Shown piece by piece: positions 18,361 through 26,985 of a stretch of DNA of 64,000 nucleotides (within the stretch, counting starts at the first letter, position 1; every line of letters begins with the position of its first letter). The DNA lies in the NCBI RefSeq assembly GCF_008923365.1, contig NZ_WBMR01000008.1, forward strand, positions 37,175 to 101,174, in the 5' to 3' direction. The translations under genes and the position numbers were made by a program. Below the pieces are notes generated by a model that was not told where the DNA came from, did not search any database, and saw only the letters and a program-made list of their open reading frames with translations. Source of the stretch: Actinomadura montaniterrae. Its GTDB lineage: Bacteria; Actinomycetota; Actinomycetes; Streptosporangiales; Streptosporangiaceae.

Positions 18361-21300
18361 TCAGCTCTGCTCCTCCGAGGCCACGGGTTCGGGCGCGGGC
18401 TCCGGCTCGGGCTTCGGCGCAGGCTCGGCCTTGGGCGCGGGTTTGGGCGGAGCCTCGGAGGCGGACTCGGGCTCGGCTCGCGGCTCCGATGCCCCCGCAG
18501 ACAGGGCCCGTGCCTCCGCAGGCAGGGCCGGCGCCTCCGCGGGCAGGATCGGTGCCTCCGCGGGCGGGCACCGCGTGCGCCGCGTGCGCCGCGCCTGCCG
18601 CGGCGGCCTCGCCCGTCGCGGCGTTCGCGGTTGCGGTCGCCGCCCGGCACGAGGGTCTCCGCGCGCGCGCCCGGCAGCGCCAGGACGGCGACCAGCAGCA
18701 CGGCCACACCCTGGATGACAAGCCACGTGTGCCGCATCGCCATACCGCGCGTCAGGGTGAACTCGCCGCCGGACGTAGGAACGTCGTAGCCCTGCGCCCA
18801 GCCGTCCACGGTCCGCGACTTGAGGCCGTGGCCGTTCAGCTCCGCCTTCCAGCCGCCGTCCGCAGGTTCGGCGAGCAGCAGTGTGCGCGCGCCGGTACCG
18901 GCGGGGATGCGCACCCGCGCATCGATCTTGCCGGCGCGCAGCGGTGTGATGGTGGAGCCTTGCAGGAGCATCATGCGGGCGGAGTTCGCCTGCAGCCGCC
19001 ACACCGCGAACGATCCCGTCCGGCTGAGGCGCGACAGTTCCGGCGCCGCGTCCAGGACCTTGGTGACCGGGTCGGAACCGGGGCGCGGCACCAGCACGTA
19101 CTGGACGCCCATACGCGACAGCGCGGGGCCGTCGTCGCCCTCCCGGTTCGCGGCAAGGCCCGCGACCAGCTCGTCCAGGCGCCGCGCGCCGGGGCCGTCC
19201 GCGAAGGTCTCGGCCTCGCCGAGCCTCGGCCGGTCGCCGCGCAGCAGCGTGTAGGAGACGCGTCCGGACGGGGCGCCGTGCAGGACGAGGGTGCGCGGCC
19301 CGCCCGGCGCCTTGACGAACTCGGGGACGGTGTCCGTGCCGACCGTGCTGAGCGGCCCGCCCGCGCCCCGCGCTACCCACGCGCCCGCCGCCAGCAGCGG
19401 TGCCGTGAGCGCGGCGAGGACGACGACCGCGCCGCCCGCCTTGTAGATCAGGTGCTTGCCGGCGAGGACCTCGGTGCCGCGCTGGACGGCGGCGGTCGCG
19501 GCCAGCAGCACCCCCGCGCCCGCGAAGATCAGCGCGACGCCCGGCCAGGCGGGCGCCGCGTCCGCGCCCTTGGTGACGGTCGCGGCGCCGGTGAGGATCG
19601 CGACGAGCAGCCCCGCGACGGCGAGCAGCCAGCCCGCGAGGACGGCGGTGCGGCGGCCGCGCAGCGGCAGCGCGCACACGGCGGCGGCGAACAGCCCGGC
19701 GAACGTCCACCACACCGGCGTGCCGGGGCCGCCCGGGTTCAGGGCGAGCAGCTCGGCGGCCGTCGCGGGGTCGAACGAGCGGTGCAGCCCCGCCTCCAGC
19801 AGGAACCGCGACGGGTGCAGCAGGAGCCCGATCGTCCAGGGGAACAGCAGCAGCGGCGGGACGGCGAGCGCGATGACGAGGTTGCGGCGGTCCTGCCGGC
19901 GACGCCGGTCGAACAGCGCCCAGACCAGGCCGCCGCCGGCCAGCGCGAGCGGCCACGCGAGCGGGACGAAGGCCGTCGCGACGGTCAGCATCAGCGCGAC
20001 CGCCCAGGCCGCGCGCCCGGCGCGCTTGCGCAGCGTGGCGGGGTCGGCGGCGAAGCGCGGCAGCCCGTACATGCGGGCGACCTGCACCGCGATCAGCGGG
20101 AGCAGGACGAGGACGACCGCGGTGCCGATCCGCCCGCCAGCGATGGCGCCGGTCGCCGCGGGCAGCAGCGCGTACGCGGCGGCGAACCACACGCGGACGG
20201 CGGAGACGGGGATGCGGCGGCCTGCGGCGGCGCGCGCGCGGCGGCCGGTCCGCGGCGGTTCCAGCACCAGGACGCGGGACGCGCGGTAGGCGGTGAGCCC
20301 GGCGAGCGGGACGCTGCCGAGTAGCAGCACCGCGACCGCCAGCCACGGCTTGCCGAACAGGACCGTCGACAGCAGCGCCAGGAACCCGACGTACGGCGGG
20401 CTGCCCGCGCCGGTGCCGAGCCCGGCCGGGTGGAAGCCCGACAGGTACTGGTCCCACAGGTCGCTCGCGCCGCCCCACGCGGGCACGAGCGCGCCGCCGC
20501 CGAGCCGCGTGGCGCCGGTGATCAGCGACCGCTCCGCCGCGACGGTGACGGCGGCCAGCGCGAGCACCAGCAGCACGCCGGGACGGGCGAGCAGCCGGCG
20601 GATCGGGCCCGGCTCGTCGGTGATCTCGTCCTCGGACTCCCGCTCGTGCTCGTGCGCGGCGAAGAACTCCGAGACCGCCTCGGCGACCCGCCGCAGCACC
20701 ACCATCCGGGGCTGGAACCGCCGCACGCTGCGGTGTACGCGCGCCCGGCCCTCGGCGCGGACGGCGCGCGCCCGCCGCAGCCGGCCCGGATCGCGCAGCA
20801 CGTCGGCGAGCGCGGCGAGCTCCGCGCGCGCGGCGGCGGGCCGCTTGGTGATGGTCAGGACGAGCGCGTGCAGCAGCGACGCCCACACGTTGCGGACCAG
20901 CGACCGCAGCATGGCGCGGAACGGCTGGTTCGCCAGCAGCGTCCACAGCGCGTTGCGGCGGTCGCGGCGGAGCGGATGCTCCGACGTCATCCCGATCTCG
21001 CGGAGCCCCCGCCGCGCCGCCTCGGCGTGGTACACGACGGCGTCGGTCGCGACGACGACCCGGTGCCCGGCCGCGTGGACCCGCCAGCAGAAGTCCAGGT
21101 CGTCGCGGAAGATGCCGTACTCGACGTCGAAGCCGCCGAGCCGGTCCCACACGTCGCGCCGCACCAGCATCCCGGCGCTGGACACCGCGAGCACGTCGCG
21201 GACGCCGTCGTGCTGGCCCTGGTCGAACTCGCGGCGGTCGACGCCGGTCCAGCGGCGCCCGGCGGCGTCGACGGACGTCCCGGCCTCGCGCAGCACCCGC

Positions 21301-21728
21301 CGGTCGGCGAAGTCGCGGATCTTGGGGCCGAGGACGGCGATGCCCGGGTCGGACTCGGCGGTCCGCAGCAGGTGGCCGAGGGCGTCGTGGTCGGGCACGG
21401 AGTCGTCGTGCAGCAGCCAGATCCACTCGGTCCTCGGGGTGCCCGGCTCGTCGTCGGGGACGGGTGCGGACGCGGCGTCCTGGCGCAGCGCCTCCGCGAC
21501 GGCCTCGCCGTAGCCGGTGGTGCGGGGCAGCGTGAGGACGTCGTGCCCGCCGATCACCTCGGCGAGGACGGCGGGGCCGCGGTCGCGGCTCCCGGTGTCC
21601 ACGGTCACGAGGCGCTGCACGGGCCGCGCCTGCGTCAGCAGCGCCTTGAGCGCCTCGGGCAGCCAGCGCGCGCCGTCGTGGGCGACGAGGACCGCCGTGA
21701 CGACATGGCGATCGAGTGTGGGGGCCAA
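18361..21728 (-). CDS. Large GT2 glycosyltransferase/polytopic membrane protein with frameshifted tail
   Basis: The N-terminal ~280 residues are a GT2 domain (VTAVLVAHDGARWL, WIWLLHDDS, FRDDLDFCWR), followed by ~12 membrane segments and a large extracytoplasmic domain. The main frame reads without a stop into the next gene, but its last ~100 codons become Arg-rich. A different frame from ~18560 down encodes PAEAP repeats and a Pro/Glu tail ending SEEQS with TGA at 18361, one base before the next start. One -1 or two +1 shifts at ~18560-18700 therefore join the halves. Start is uncertain: TTG 21728 is chosen because the upstream ATG (21845) lies beyond a strong hairpin. Confidence 0.75.
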
Positions 21729-21775
21729 GGATCGCTCGATCTGTGGGACGACGGGTTGTTCCCTGCTGGAAATGC

Positions 21776-21811
21776 AGCAGCCGTGCCGACCATCAGATCG
21801 GCACGGCTGCT
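21776..21811 (-). terminator. 14-bp stem hairpin before the GT2 gene
   Basis: AGCAGCCGTGCCGA (21776-21789) pairs perfectly with 21798-21811 around an 8-nt loop. It lies between whiB and the GT2 gene, 48 bp before the chosen TTG. It is the strongest hairpin of the gap; there is no clear U tail, as is usual in GC-rich actinomycetes. It could end the whiB transcript or attenuate the GT2 operon. Confidence 0.65.
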
Positions 21812-21854
21812 TACTGTACGCGTGGCTTCGCTGTATTTCCTGCAATCCCGGCCC

Positions 21855-21882
21855 AAGGGGCTCGCCTGGCGGCTCGCCCCTT
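21855..21882. terminator. Inverted repeat in whiB-GT2 gap
   Basis: AAGGGGC (21855-21861) pairs with GCCCCTT (21876-21882) around 14 nt. It is the middle of three inverted repeats downstream of whiB. Confidence 0.4.
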
Positions 21883-21922
21883 GACCAGGCTTGGGCGAGC
21901 GCGACCTCGCTTCGCGAGCTTC

Positions 21923-21958
21923 CCGGTGGGGGCTCGCCTCCGGCATCGCCCCCACCGG
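21923..21958 (-). terminator. Hairpin terminator after whiB
   Basis: CCGGTGGGGGC (21923-21933) pairs perfectly with 21948-21958 around a 14-nt loop, 44 nt after the whiB stop. It is the likely primary terminator of whiB. Confidence 0.65.
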
Positions 21959-22002
21959 TCAGATAACGCGCTCGCGCGGCGGCTCGGCACGTTGGGCGGG
22001 AA

Positions 22003-22266
22003 CTAGACGGCTTGGCGCTTCAGCTTGCGGCGTTCGCGTTCGGACAGTCCCCCCCAAATACCGAAACGTTCATCGTGCTGCAGCGCGTACTCCAAGCACT
22101 CCGTCCGCACCTCGCATGCCCGGCACACCTTCTTGGCCTCGCGAGTGGAGCCGCCCTTCTCCGGAAAAAACGCCTCCGGGTCCGTCTGCGCGCACAGTGC
22201 GCGCTCCTGCCAGCCCATCTCTTCGCCGTCTGTGCCGTGCGCCAGCGGGATGACGACCTCGCTCAC
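22003..22266 (-). CDS. whiB2: WhiB2/WhmD-type iron-sulfur regulator
   Basis: An 87-residue WhiB-like protein with four cluster-binding Cys (25, 48, 51, 57), the GIWGG turn at 69-73 and a basic C-terminus (RERRKLKRQ) for DNA contact. Sequence and gene context (between the GT2/DUF3499/phosphomannomutase block and fbiA) match WhiB2/WhmD of mycobacteria and WhiB of Streptomyces. These act with WhiA to switch on sporulation septation or cell division genes and sense redox/NO through a [4Fe-4S] cluster. Start is GTG 22266 with AGGAGG upstream. The promoter carries a perfect 12-bp palindrome over the -10 region. Confidence 0.95.
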   Translation of the reverse strand: MSEVVIPLAHGTDGEEMGWQERALCAQTDPEAFFPEKGGSTREAKKVCRACEVRTECLEYALQHDERFGIWGGLSERERRKLKRQAV

Positions 22267-22352
22267 AGCGCACCTCCTGCCCGTGGAACCCCCTGGTCAA
22301 TGCCGTCCTCAAGATCTCTCCCCCGGGAAGGCATTGAAACTACACCGACGAA

Positions 22353-22382
22353 ATTACACGCGTGTAGCGCCCGCCCCGTCAA
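22353..22382 (-). promoter_or_regulatory. whiB promoter with overlapping palindrome
   Basis: On the minus strand TTGACG (22382-22377), an 18-bp spacer and TGTAAT (22358-22353) form a near-consensus housekeeping promoter 87 bp before the start codon. The perfect palindrome TACACGCGTGTA (22355-22366) overlaps the -10 box, and a further TACAC half lies at 22341-22345. A repressor at this dyad would block transcription; Streptomyces whiB is known to be developmentally controlled, but I cannot name the protein for this site. Confidence 0.7.
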
Positions 22383-22469
22383 GCGGAACGAGTTTCCAGG
22401 GCGACATAGCGGGTTATGTGGTGAACCCCTCGCCGACCCTCAGATGAAGATCAGTTAATCGGCGGGTCA

Positions 22470-22488
22470 GCGCGGCGGATCGCCGCGC
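22470..22488 (-). terminator. Hairpin terminator after the Q-rich protein gene
   Basis: GCGCGGCG and CGCCGCGC (8-bp stem, 3-nt loop) lie 12 nt after the stop at 22501, followed on the minus strand by an A/T-richer stretch. Confidence 0.6.
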
Positions 22489-22500
22489 GACCGGCGCCGG

Positions 22501-23460
22501 TCACTGCGGCGGCGGGGGCCGGTTGTCGCGGTACCAGTCGCCGCCCTCGTCGGGCCGCTGCTCGCCCTGCGGCTGCCCCGGGTGGGTGCCCTGCGGGCCC
22601 TGCTGCCCCGCGCCCTCCTGGCCGGACCCGCCGTAGGCGCGGGTCCACTCGCCCATCTCCTCCTGCTGGTCGGCGGCCTGCTGCGGCTGCTCGCCGCCCT
22701 GCGGCTGCCCCGGCTGCTGCGCCTGCGGCTGGCCGGGCTGCGCCTGCCCGGGCTGGCCGTACTGCTGGTACTGCTGCTGGCCGTACTGCTGCTGCCCGTA
22801 CTGCTGGCCGTACTGCTGCTGCGCGGCCTGCTGGCCCTCGGCACCCGGCTGGCCGTACTGCTGGCCCTCGGCACCCGGCTGGCCGTACTGCTGGCCCTCG
22901 GCGCCCGGCTGGCCGTACTGCTGGTACTGCTGGTAGGGCTGCTGGCCGTAGCCCTGCTGCCCGTACTGCTGCTGCCCCTGCTGGTAGCCGAAGTCGGGGT
23001 AGCCCTGCTGCATCTGCGGCTGCGGGCGGGCCGGCTGCATGCCCTGGAAGACGGTGAAGACGAACCAGGCGCCGACGCCGATCACGGCGATCTTGCCGCC
23101 GCCGGCGAGGAACACCGCGAGCTTGCTGAGTGCGCTCGCGCCGTCGGCGGCCATCGCGCTCAGCCAGGAGATGACGGCGAACAGGGCGGTGACGCCGAGC
23201 ACGCCGAGCCCGCCCATGGTGATGGTGCGCGCCTGCGGGGTCGCGGCGCCCCACGTCGTCAGCAGCACCGCGAGGACGACCAGCCCGACACAGACGATCT
23301 GCGTGAACAGGGTGTCCTGGGCGGCCGCGAGCGCACGGTAGGTGAAGGCACCGCCGCCGCCGAGCAGCAGGATGATGCCCGCGAGCAATTGGACGCCCGC
23401 GGAGGCGAGCAGTACCCAGGCGGCCGGTTCGCGCAGGCGCTGGACGGCTTCCTTGTTCAC
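22501..23460 (-). CDS. Membrane protein with Q/G/Y-rich prion-like tail
   Basis: A 319-residue protein with four hydrophobic segments in residues ~10-155 and then a cytoplasmic tail of ~160 residues almost free of charged residues, made of QQYGQPG, QQYGQQ and QPGQPQ units, ending acidic and Pro-rich. The tail includes three tandem 10-residue units encoded by an exact 30-bp DNA repeat. I chose GTG 23460, preceded by GGAGAAGT. Members of this kind (DUF5336-like) occur beside whiB/fbiA in several actinomycetes without known role. The tail composition is that of phase-separating or adhesive domains, which could organise a membrane assembly. Confidence 0.82.
   Translation of the reverse strand: MNKEAVQRLREPAAWVLLASAGVQLLAGIILLLGGGGAFTYRALAAAQDTLFTQIVCVGLVVLAVLLTTWGAATPQARTITMGGLGVLGVTALFAVISWLSAMAADGASALSKLAVFLAGGGKIAVIGVGAWFVFTVFQGMQPARPQPQMQQGYPDFGYQQGQQQYGQQGYGQQPYQQYQQYGQPGAEGQQYGQPGAEGQQYGQPGAEGQQAAQQQYGQQYGQQQYGQQQYQQYGQPGQAQPGQPQAQQPGQPQGGEQPQQAADQQEEMGEWTRAYGGSGQEGAGQQGPQGTHPGQPQGEQRPDEGGDWYRDNRPPPPQ
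22831..22920. repeat. Three tandem 30-bp repeats inside the Q-rich gene
   Basis: Units at 22831, 22861 and 22891 each begin CTGGCCCTCGGC and differ only by one base in the third. They encode three copies of a Gly/Gln/Tyr/Pro/Ala/Glu decapeptide; copy number could vary between strains. Confidence 0.9.
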
Positions 23461-23619
23461 GGTGACTTCTCCAGACCGAGGCAATCGGATGACACGCAAA
23501 GCTTTGCACATCCCGCCCGGCCCCGTCTCTGTCCCCCGCGGCACGCCAAACCGCTAGAAAGGCGCGGTTCGCGGACGCGAAACGCGCACTGCGCGTCGAG
23601 AGCCGCCCATCCGGCGCCC

Positions 23620-23625
23620 TAGGCT
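23620..23625 (+). promoter_or_regulatory. Leaderless-type -10 box (fbiA)
   Basis: TAGGCT lies 7 nt before the ATG of fbiA and there is no Shine-Dalgarno, so the F420 genes are probably read from a leaderless mRNA. Confidence 0.45.
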
Positions 23626-23632
23626 GATCGGC

Positions 23633-24583
23633 ATGAGGATCGTGGCGCTGGCGGGCGGCATCGGGGGCGCCCGCTTCCTGCGCGGGCTCCAGGCCGCCGC
23701 CCCCGAGGCGGAGATCACCGTCGTCGGCAACACCGGGGACGACATCTCCCTGTTCGGGCTGCGCGTCTGTCCCGACCTGGACACCGTGATGTACACCCTC
23801 GGCGGCGGGATCAACGAGGAGCAGGGCTGGGGGCGGACGGACGAGACGTTCACCGTCAAGGAGGAGCTCGCCGCCTACGGCGTCGGGCCCGGCTGGTTCG
23901 GGCTCGGCGACCGCGACTTCGCCACCCACATCGTCCGGACGCAGATGCTCGCGGCCGGGTACAAGCTGTCGTCGGTGACGGAGGCGCTGTGCGACCGGTG
24001 GAAGCCGGGCGTGCGGCTGATCCCGATGACCGACGACCAGGTCGAGACGCACGTGGTGGTCGACGACCCGGAGCACGGCCGGCGGGCGATCCACTTCCAG
24101 GAGTGGTGGGTGCGGCTGCGCGCGTCGCTGCCGGCGCTGTCGATCGCGCCGGTCGGCGCCGACGAGGCGAAGCCCGCGCCGGGCGTGCTGAAGGCGATCG
24201 AGGAGGCGGACGTGGTGCTGTTCCCGCCGTCCAACCCGGTCGTCAGCATCGGGACGATCCTGGCGATCCCCGGCATCCGGGAGGCGGTCGCGGCGAACAC
24301 CGTGGTCGGCGTGTCGCCGATCATCGGCGGCGCCCCGGTGCGCGGGATGGCGGACGCGTGCCTGACCGCGATCGGGGTGGAGACGTCGGCGAAGGCGGTG
24401 GCCGAGCACTACGGGCTCGGGCTGCTGGACGGCTGGCTGGTCGACGAGGCGGACGGCGACGTGCGGGTCGAGGGCATCGAGGTGCGGTCCCGCCCGCTGC
24501 TGATGAGCGACCCGGAGGCGACGGCGGCGATCGCGCGCGCGGCGCTCGACCTGGCCCTGGAGCTGAAGAAGGAAGCACCGTGA
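23633..24583 (+). CDS. fbiA: 2-phospho-L-lactate/phosphoenolpyruvate transferase (F420 biosynthesis)
   Basis: This 316-residue CofD/FbiA enzyme transfers the phospho-lactyl (or, in actinobacteria, enolpyruvyl) moiety from its GDP/GPPG carrier onto FO to make the F420-0 precursor. The nucleotide loop [15 protein letters not shown], the NTGDD motif with its metal-binding Asp pair, [19 protein letters not shown] and [14 protein letters not shown] are all present. It overlaps fbiB by 4 nt (GTGA). The gene sits beside whiB2 as in M. tuberculosis. The carrier-making enzyme FbiD is not in the window. Confidence 0.96.
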   Translation: MRIVALAGGIGGARFLRGLQAAAPEAEITVVGNTGDDISLFGLRVCPDLDTVMYTLGGGINEEQGWGRTDETFTVKEELAAYGVGPGWFGLGDRDFATHIVRTQMLAAGYKLSSVTEALCDRWKPGVRLIPMTDDQVETHVVVDDPEHGRRAIHFQEWWVRLRASLPALSIAPVGADEAKPAPGVLKAIEEADVVLFPPSNPVVSIGTILAIPGIREAVAANTVVGVSPIIGGAPVRGMADACLTAIGVETSAKAVAEHYGLGLLDGWLVDEADGDVRVEGIEVRSRPLLMSDPEATAAIARAALDLALELKKEAP

Positions 24584-25866
24584 ACCTGCAGGTGTTCGGC
24601 GTTCCCGGGCTGCCGGAGGTCGGCGAGGGCGACGACATCGCCGCGCTCGTCCCGGCGGACCTGGTCGAGGACGGGGACGTGCTGGTCGTCACGTCCAAGA
24701 TCGTGAGCAAGGCGGAGGGCCGGGTCCTGGTCGCGGACGACCGGGAGAAGGCGATCGACGCCGAGACGGTGCGGGTGGTGGCGCGGCGCAGGCACGCGCG
24801 CGGCGAGACCCGGATCGTGGAGACGCGGCAGGGGCTGGTGCTGGCGGCGGCGGGGGTGGACGCGTCCAACACCGCGCCCGGCACCGTGCTGCTGCTGCCG
24901 GAGGACTCCGACGCCTCCGCGCGCCGCATCCGCGCGGGCGTGCGGGAGCGCACGGGCAGGGACGTCGCGGTCATCGTTTCGGACACGCTCGGACGGCCGT
25001 GGCGCAACGGGCTGACGGACGCGGCGATCGGCGTGGCGGGCCTCGCGCCGCTCAGCGACCTGCGCGGTAGCGACGACAAGTACGGCAACCGCCTCGAAGC
25101 CACCATCACGGCGGTCGCGGACGAGATCGCGGCGGCGGCCGAGCTGGTGAAGGGCAAGCTCGACGGGGTGCCGATCGCGGTGGTGCGCGGGCTGTCCCAC
25201 CTGGTCACGGCCGATGACGGGCCGGGGGCGCGGCAGCTCGTCCGGCCGCCCGCCGAGGACATGTTCCGGTACGGGTCGGCGGACGTGCTGCACGCGCGCC
25301 GCACCATCCGCGAGTTCACGGAGGACCCGGTCGACCCGGAGGCGGTGCGCCGCGCGGTCGCCGCCGCGATCACCGCGCCGGCGCCGCACCACACGACGCC
25401 GTGGCGGTTCGTCCTGCTGGAGTCCGCGGAGTCCCGGACCCGGCTGCTGGACGCGATGCGCGACGCGTGGGAGGGCGACCTGCGCCGCGACGGCTTCTCC
25501 GAGGAGTCGATCGCCAAGCGGCTGCGGCGCGGCGACGTGCTGCGCCGCGCGCCGTACCTGGTCGTCCCGTGCCTGGTCATGGACGGTTCGCACGACTACC
25601 CGGACGCGCGCCGCGCGACCGCCGAGCGCGAGATGTTCGTCGTCGCGACCGGCGCGGGCGTGGAGAACCTGCTGGTCGCGCTGGCGGTGGAGGGGCTCGG
25701 GTCGTGCTGGGTGTCCAGCACGATGTTCTGCCGCGACGTCGTCCGCGAGGCCCTGGACCTGCCCGACGAGTGGGACCCGATGGGCGCCGTCGGCGTCGGC
25801 CATCCGGCCGCCCCGCCCCGCGACCGCCCGCCGCGGACCCCCGACGCGTTCATCGAGGTCCGCTGA
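24580..25866 (+). CDS. fbiB: Bifunctional coenzyme F420:L-glutamate ligase/FMN dehydro-F420 reductase
   Basis: A 428-residue two-domain FbiB. The N-terminal CofE domain (~1-240; [44 protein letters not shown]) adds gamma-glutamates to F420-0. The C-terminal nitroreductase-like domain (~245-428; [21 protein letters not shown]) binds FMN and in actinobacteria reduces dehydro-F420-0. Start GTG 24580 overlaps the fbiA stop. Both halves are full length, so polyglutamylated F420 should be made. Confidence 0.97.
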   Translation: MNLQVFGVPGLPEVGEGDDIAALVPADLVEDGDVLVVTSKIVSKAEGRVLVADDREKAIDAETVRVVARRRHARGETRIVETRQGLVLAAAGVDASNTAPGTVLLLPEDSDASARRIRAGVRERTGRDVAVIVSDTLGRPWRNGLTDAAIGVAGLAPLSDLRGSDDKYGNRLEATITAVADEIAAAAELVKGKLDGVPIAVVRGLSHLVTADDGPGARQLVRPPAEDMFRYGSADVLHARRTIREFTEDPVDPEAVRRAVAAAITAPAPHHTTPWRFVLLESAESRTRLLDAMRDAWEGDLRRDGFSEESIAKRLRRGDVLRRAPYLVVPCLVMDGSHDYPDARRATAEREMFVVATGAGVENLLVALAVEGLGSCWVSSTMFCRDVVREALDLPDEWDPMGAVGVGHPAAPPRDRPPRTPDAFIEVR

Positions 25867-25877
25867 CACGCCACGGC

Positions 25878-26894
25878 TCAGCGTTTCCAGGAGGAGAGGG
25901 CCTCGGCCAGCTCCTTGGAGGTGGGAAAGCGGAGGGCGCGGGGCGGGGTCGCGGAGAGGCCGTGGTCGCGGGCGTAGGCGTCGCCGAACGTGCCGTCGGG
26001 CGCGCGGAACCCGGCCTGCTGGAGCGCGTCGCGCGCGGACCGGGCGCCGAGCGCGTCGCCGAACGCGGCCGCCGCGTCGCGGTGCCGCCGGTCCCGGGCG
26101 GTGACGGCGTACGGGTGGTCGAGCATGAGCGTGCCCTCGTCCGGGACGATCGGCGTCACCGGGTTGGGGCGGTGCGCGTCGTTGTAGGCGACGGCGGCCT
26201 GCTCGGTGGTGACGACGAGGGACCGGTCGAGGCGCCCGGCGGTGGTGAGCCCGGTGAGGACGGCGGCCGATCCGCCGGACGCGTCGTCCGCCGGTGACGG
26301 CGCGGACGCGCGCAGGGCCGCGGCGACGTCGCCGGTCTTCCCACCCGTCTGCTCGACGGCGAGCATCGCGACCGCCCCGCTGATGCCGACCGCGGGGTCG
26401 GCGGCCCTGCGGGCGAGGCCCATGGCGTCCGTCTTGTCCTTGAACAGCAGTTTCCAGCTCATGGCGACGCGGTCGGCGGCGAACTCCTCCGCCACCGGGC
26501 GGGTCATGGCGAGCACCACGGGCGTCTCGGCGAGCGACGTCCCGCCCGAGGGGACGTCCTCGCCGCCCGCGTCGCGGACGATGCCGAGCCACACCGACGA
26601 CTCCGGCACCCACGCGTCCGCGCGCCGCCGCAGCTCAGGCCGGCGGGCGAACTCGGCGGGCGCGACGGCCGTGACGCGCGCGCGGACGCACCGCCCGCCG
26701 ACGCGGTGCTCCTCCACGTTGAACCGGGACGCGACGTCGCGCAGCGCCGGCGCGATCTCCGGCTGCGCGGCGACGGAGACGCGAACGATCCCGCCCGCGC
26801 ACGACGACGGCCCCGGCAGCAGCCCGAGCGCCCACGCCCCGCCGCCCAGGCCCGTCACGACGAGCAAGGCGGCCGCCCACACCTTCCACCTCAC
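25878..26894 (-). CDS. Membrane-anchored periplasmic-binding-protein-like protein
   Basis: A 338-residue protein with one N-terminal hydrophobic segment (~5-24, signal anchor or signal peptide; no clear lipobox) and a type-2 periplasmic-binding fold: VRVSVAAQPEIAPALRDVA, ARRPELRRRADAWVPES, SLAETPVVLAMTRPVAEEF. It resembles the solute-binding half of larger 'substrate-binding and VWA domain' proteins, but the VWA domain is absent. No ABC transporter genes are near. It lies between fbiB and fbiC with its own near-leaderless start (TATGAC, 6 nt, GTG). A role tied to F420 is not implied. Confidence 0.78.
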   Translation of the reverse strand: MRWKVWAAALLVVTGLGGGAWALGLLPGPSSCAGGIVRVSVAAQPEIAPALRDVASRFNVEEHRVGGRCVRARVTAVAPAEFARRPELRRRADAWVPESSVWLGIVRDAGGEDVPSGGTSLAETPVVLAMTRPVAEEFAADRVAMSWKLLFKDKTDAMGLARRAADPAVGISGAVAMLAVEQTGGKTGDVAAALRASAPSPADDASGGSAAVLTGLTTAGRLDRSLVVTTEQAAVAYNDAHRPNPVTPIVPDEGTLMLDHPYAVTARDRRHRDAAAAFGDALGARSARDALQQAGFRAPDGTFGDAYARDHGLSATPPRALRFPTSKELAEALSSWKR

Positions 26895-26924
26895 GCGTCA
26901 GTCATACCGGACCCGCGTTCGTTT

Positions 26925-26982
26925 GCGGCGTGTTGTCGCCATGAACCGCGCCATGAACGACGCCATGGCGACAACACGCCGC
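26925..26982 (-). terminator. 19-bp perfect inverted repeat after fbiC
   Basis: GCGGCGTGTTGTCGCCATG (26925-26943) is perfectly complementary to 26964-26982 around a 20-nt loop and begins 3 nt after the fbiC stop. The loop itself repeats CGCCATGAAC. It is unusually long and A/T-bearing for a local terminator, but position makes fbiC termination the obvious job. Confidence 0.75.
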
Positions 26983-26985
26983 GAC

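Noticed and set aside
16662..20324. 1220-codon plus-strand open frame
   Set aside because: Antisense to the DUF5719-like and GT2 genes, with no recognisable motif.
21729..21845. ATG 21845 as start of the large glycosyltransferase
   Set aside because: It would place a 14-bp hairpin inside the coding region and add Cys-rich residues foreign to the family.
22831..22920. CRISPR-like repeat array
   Set aside because: The 30-bp units are contiguous without spacers and in frame within a coding gene.
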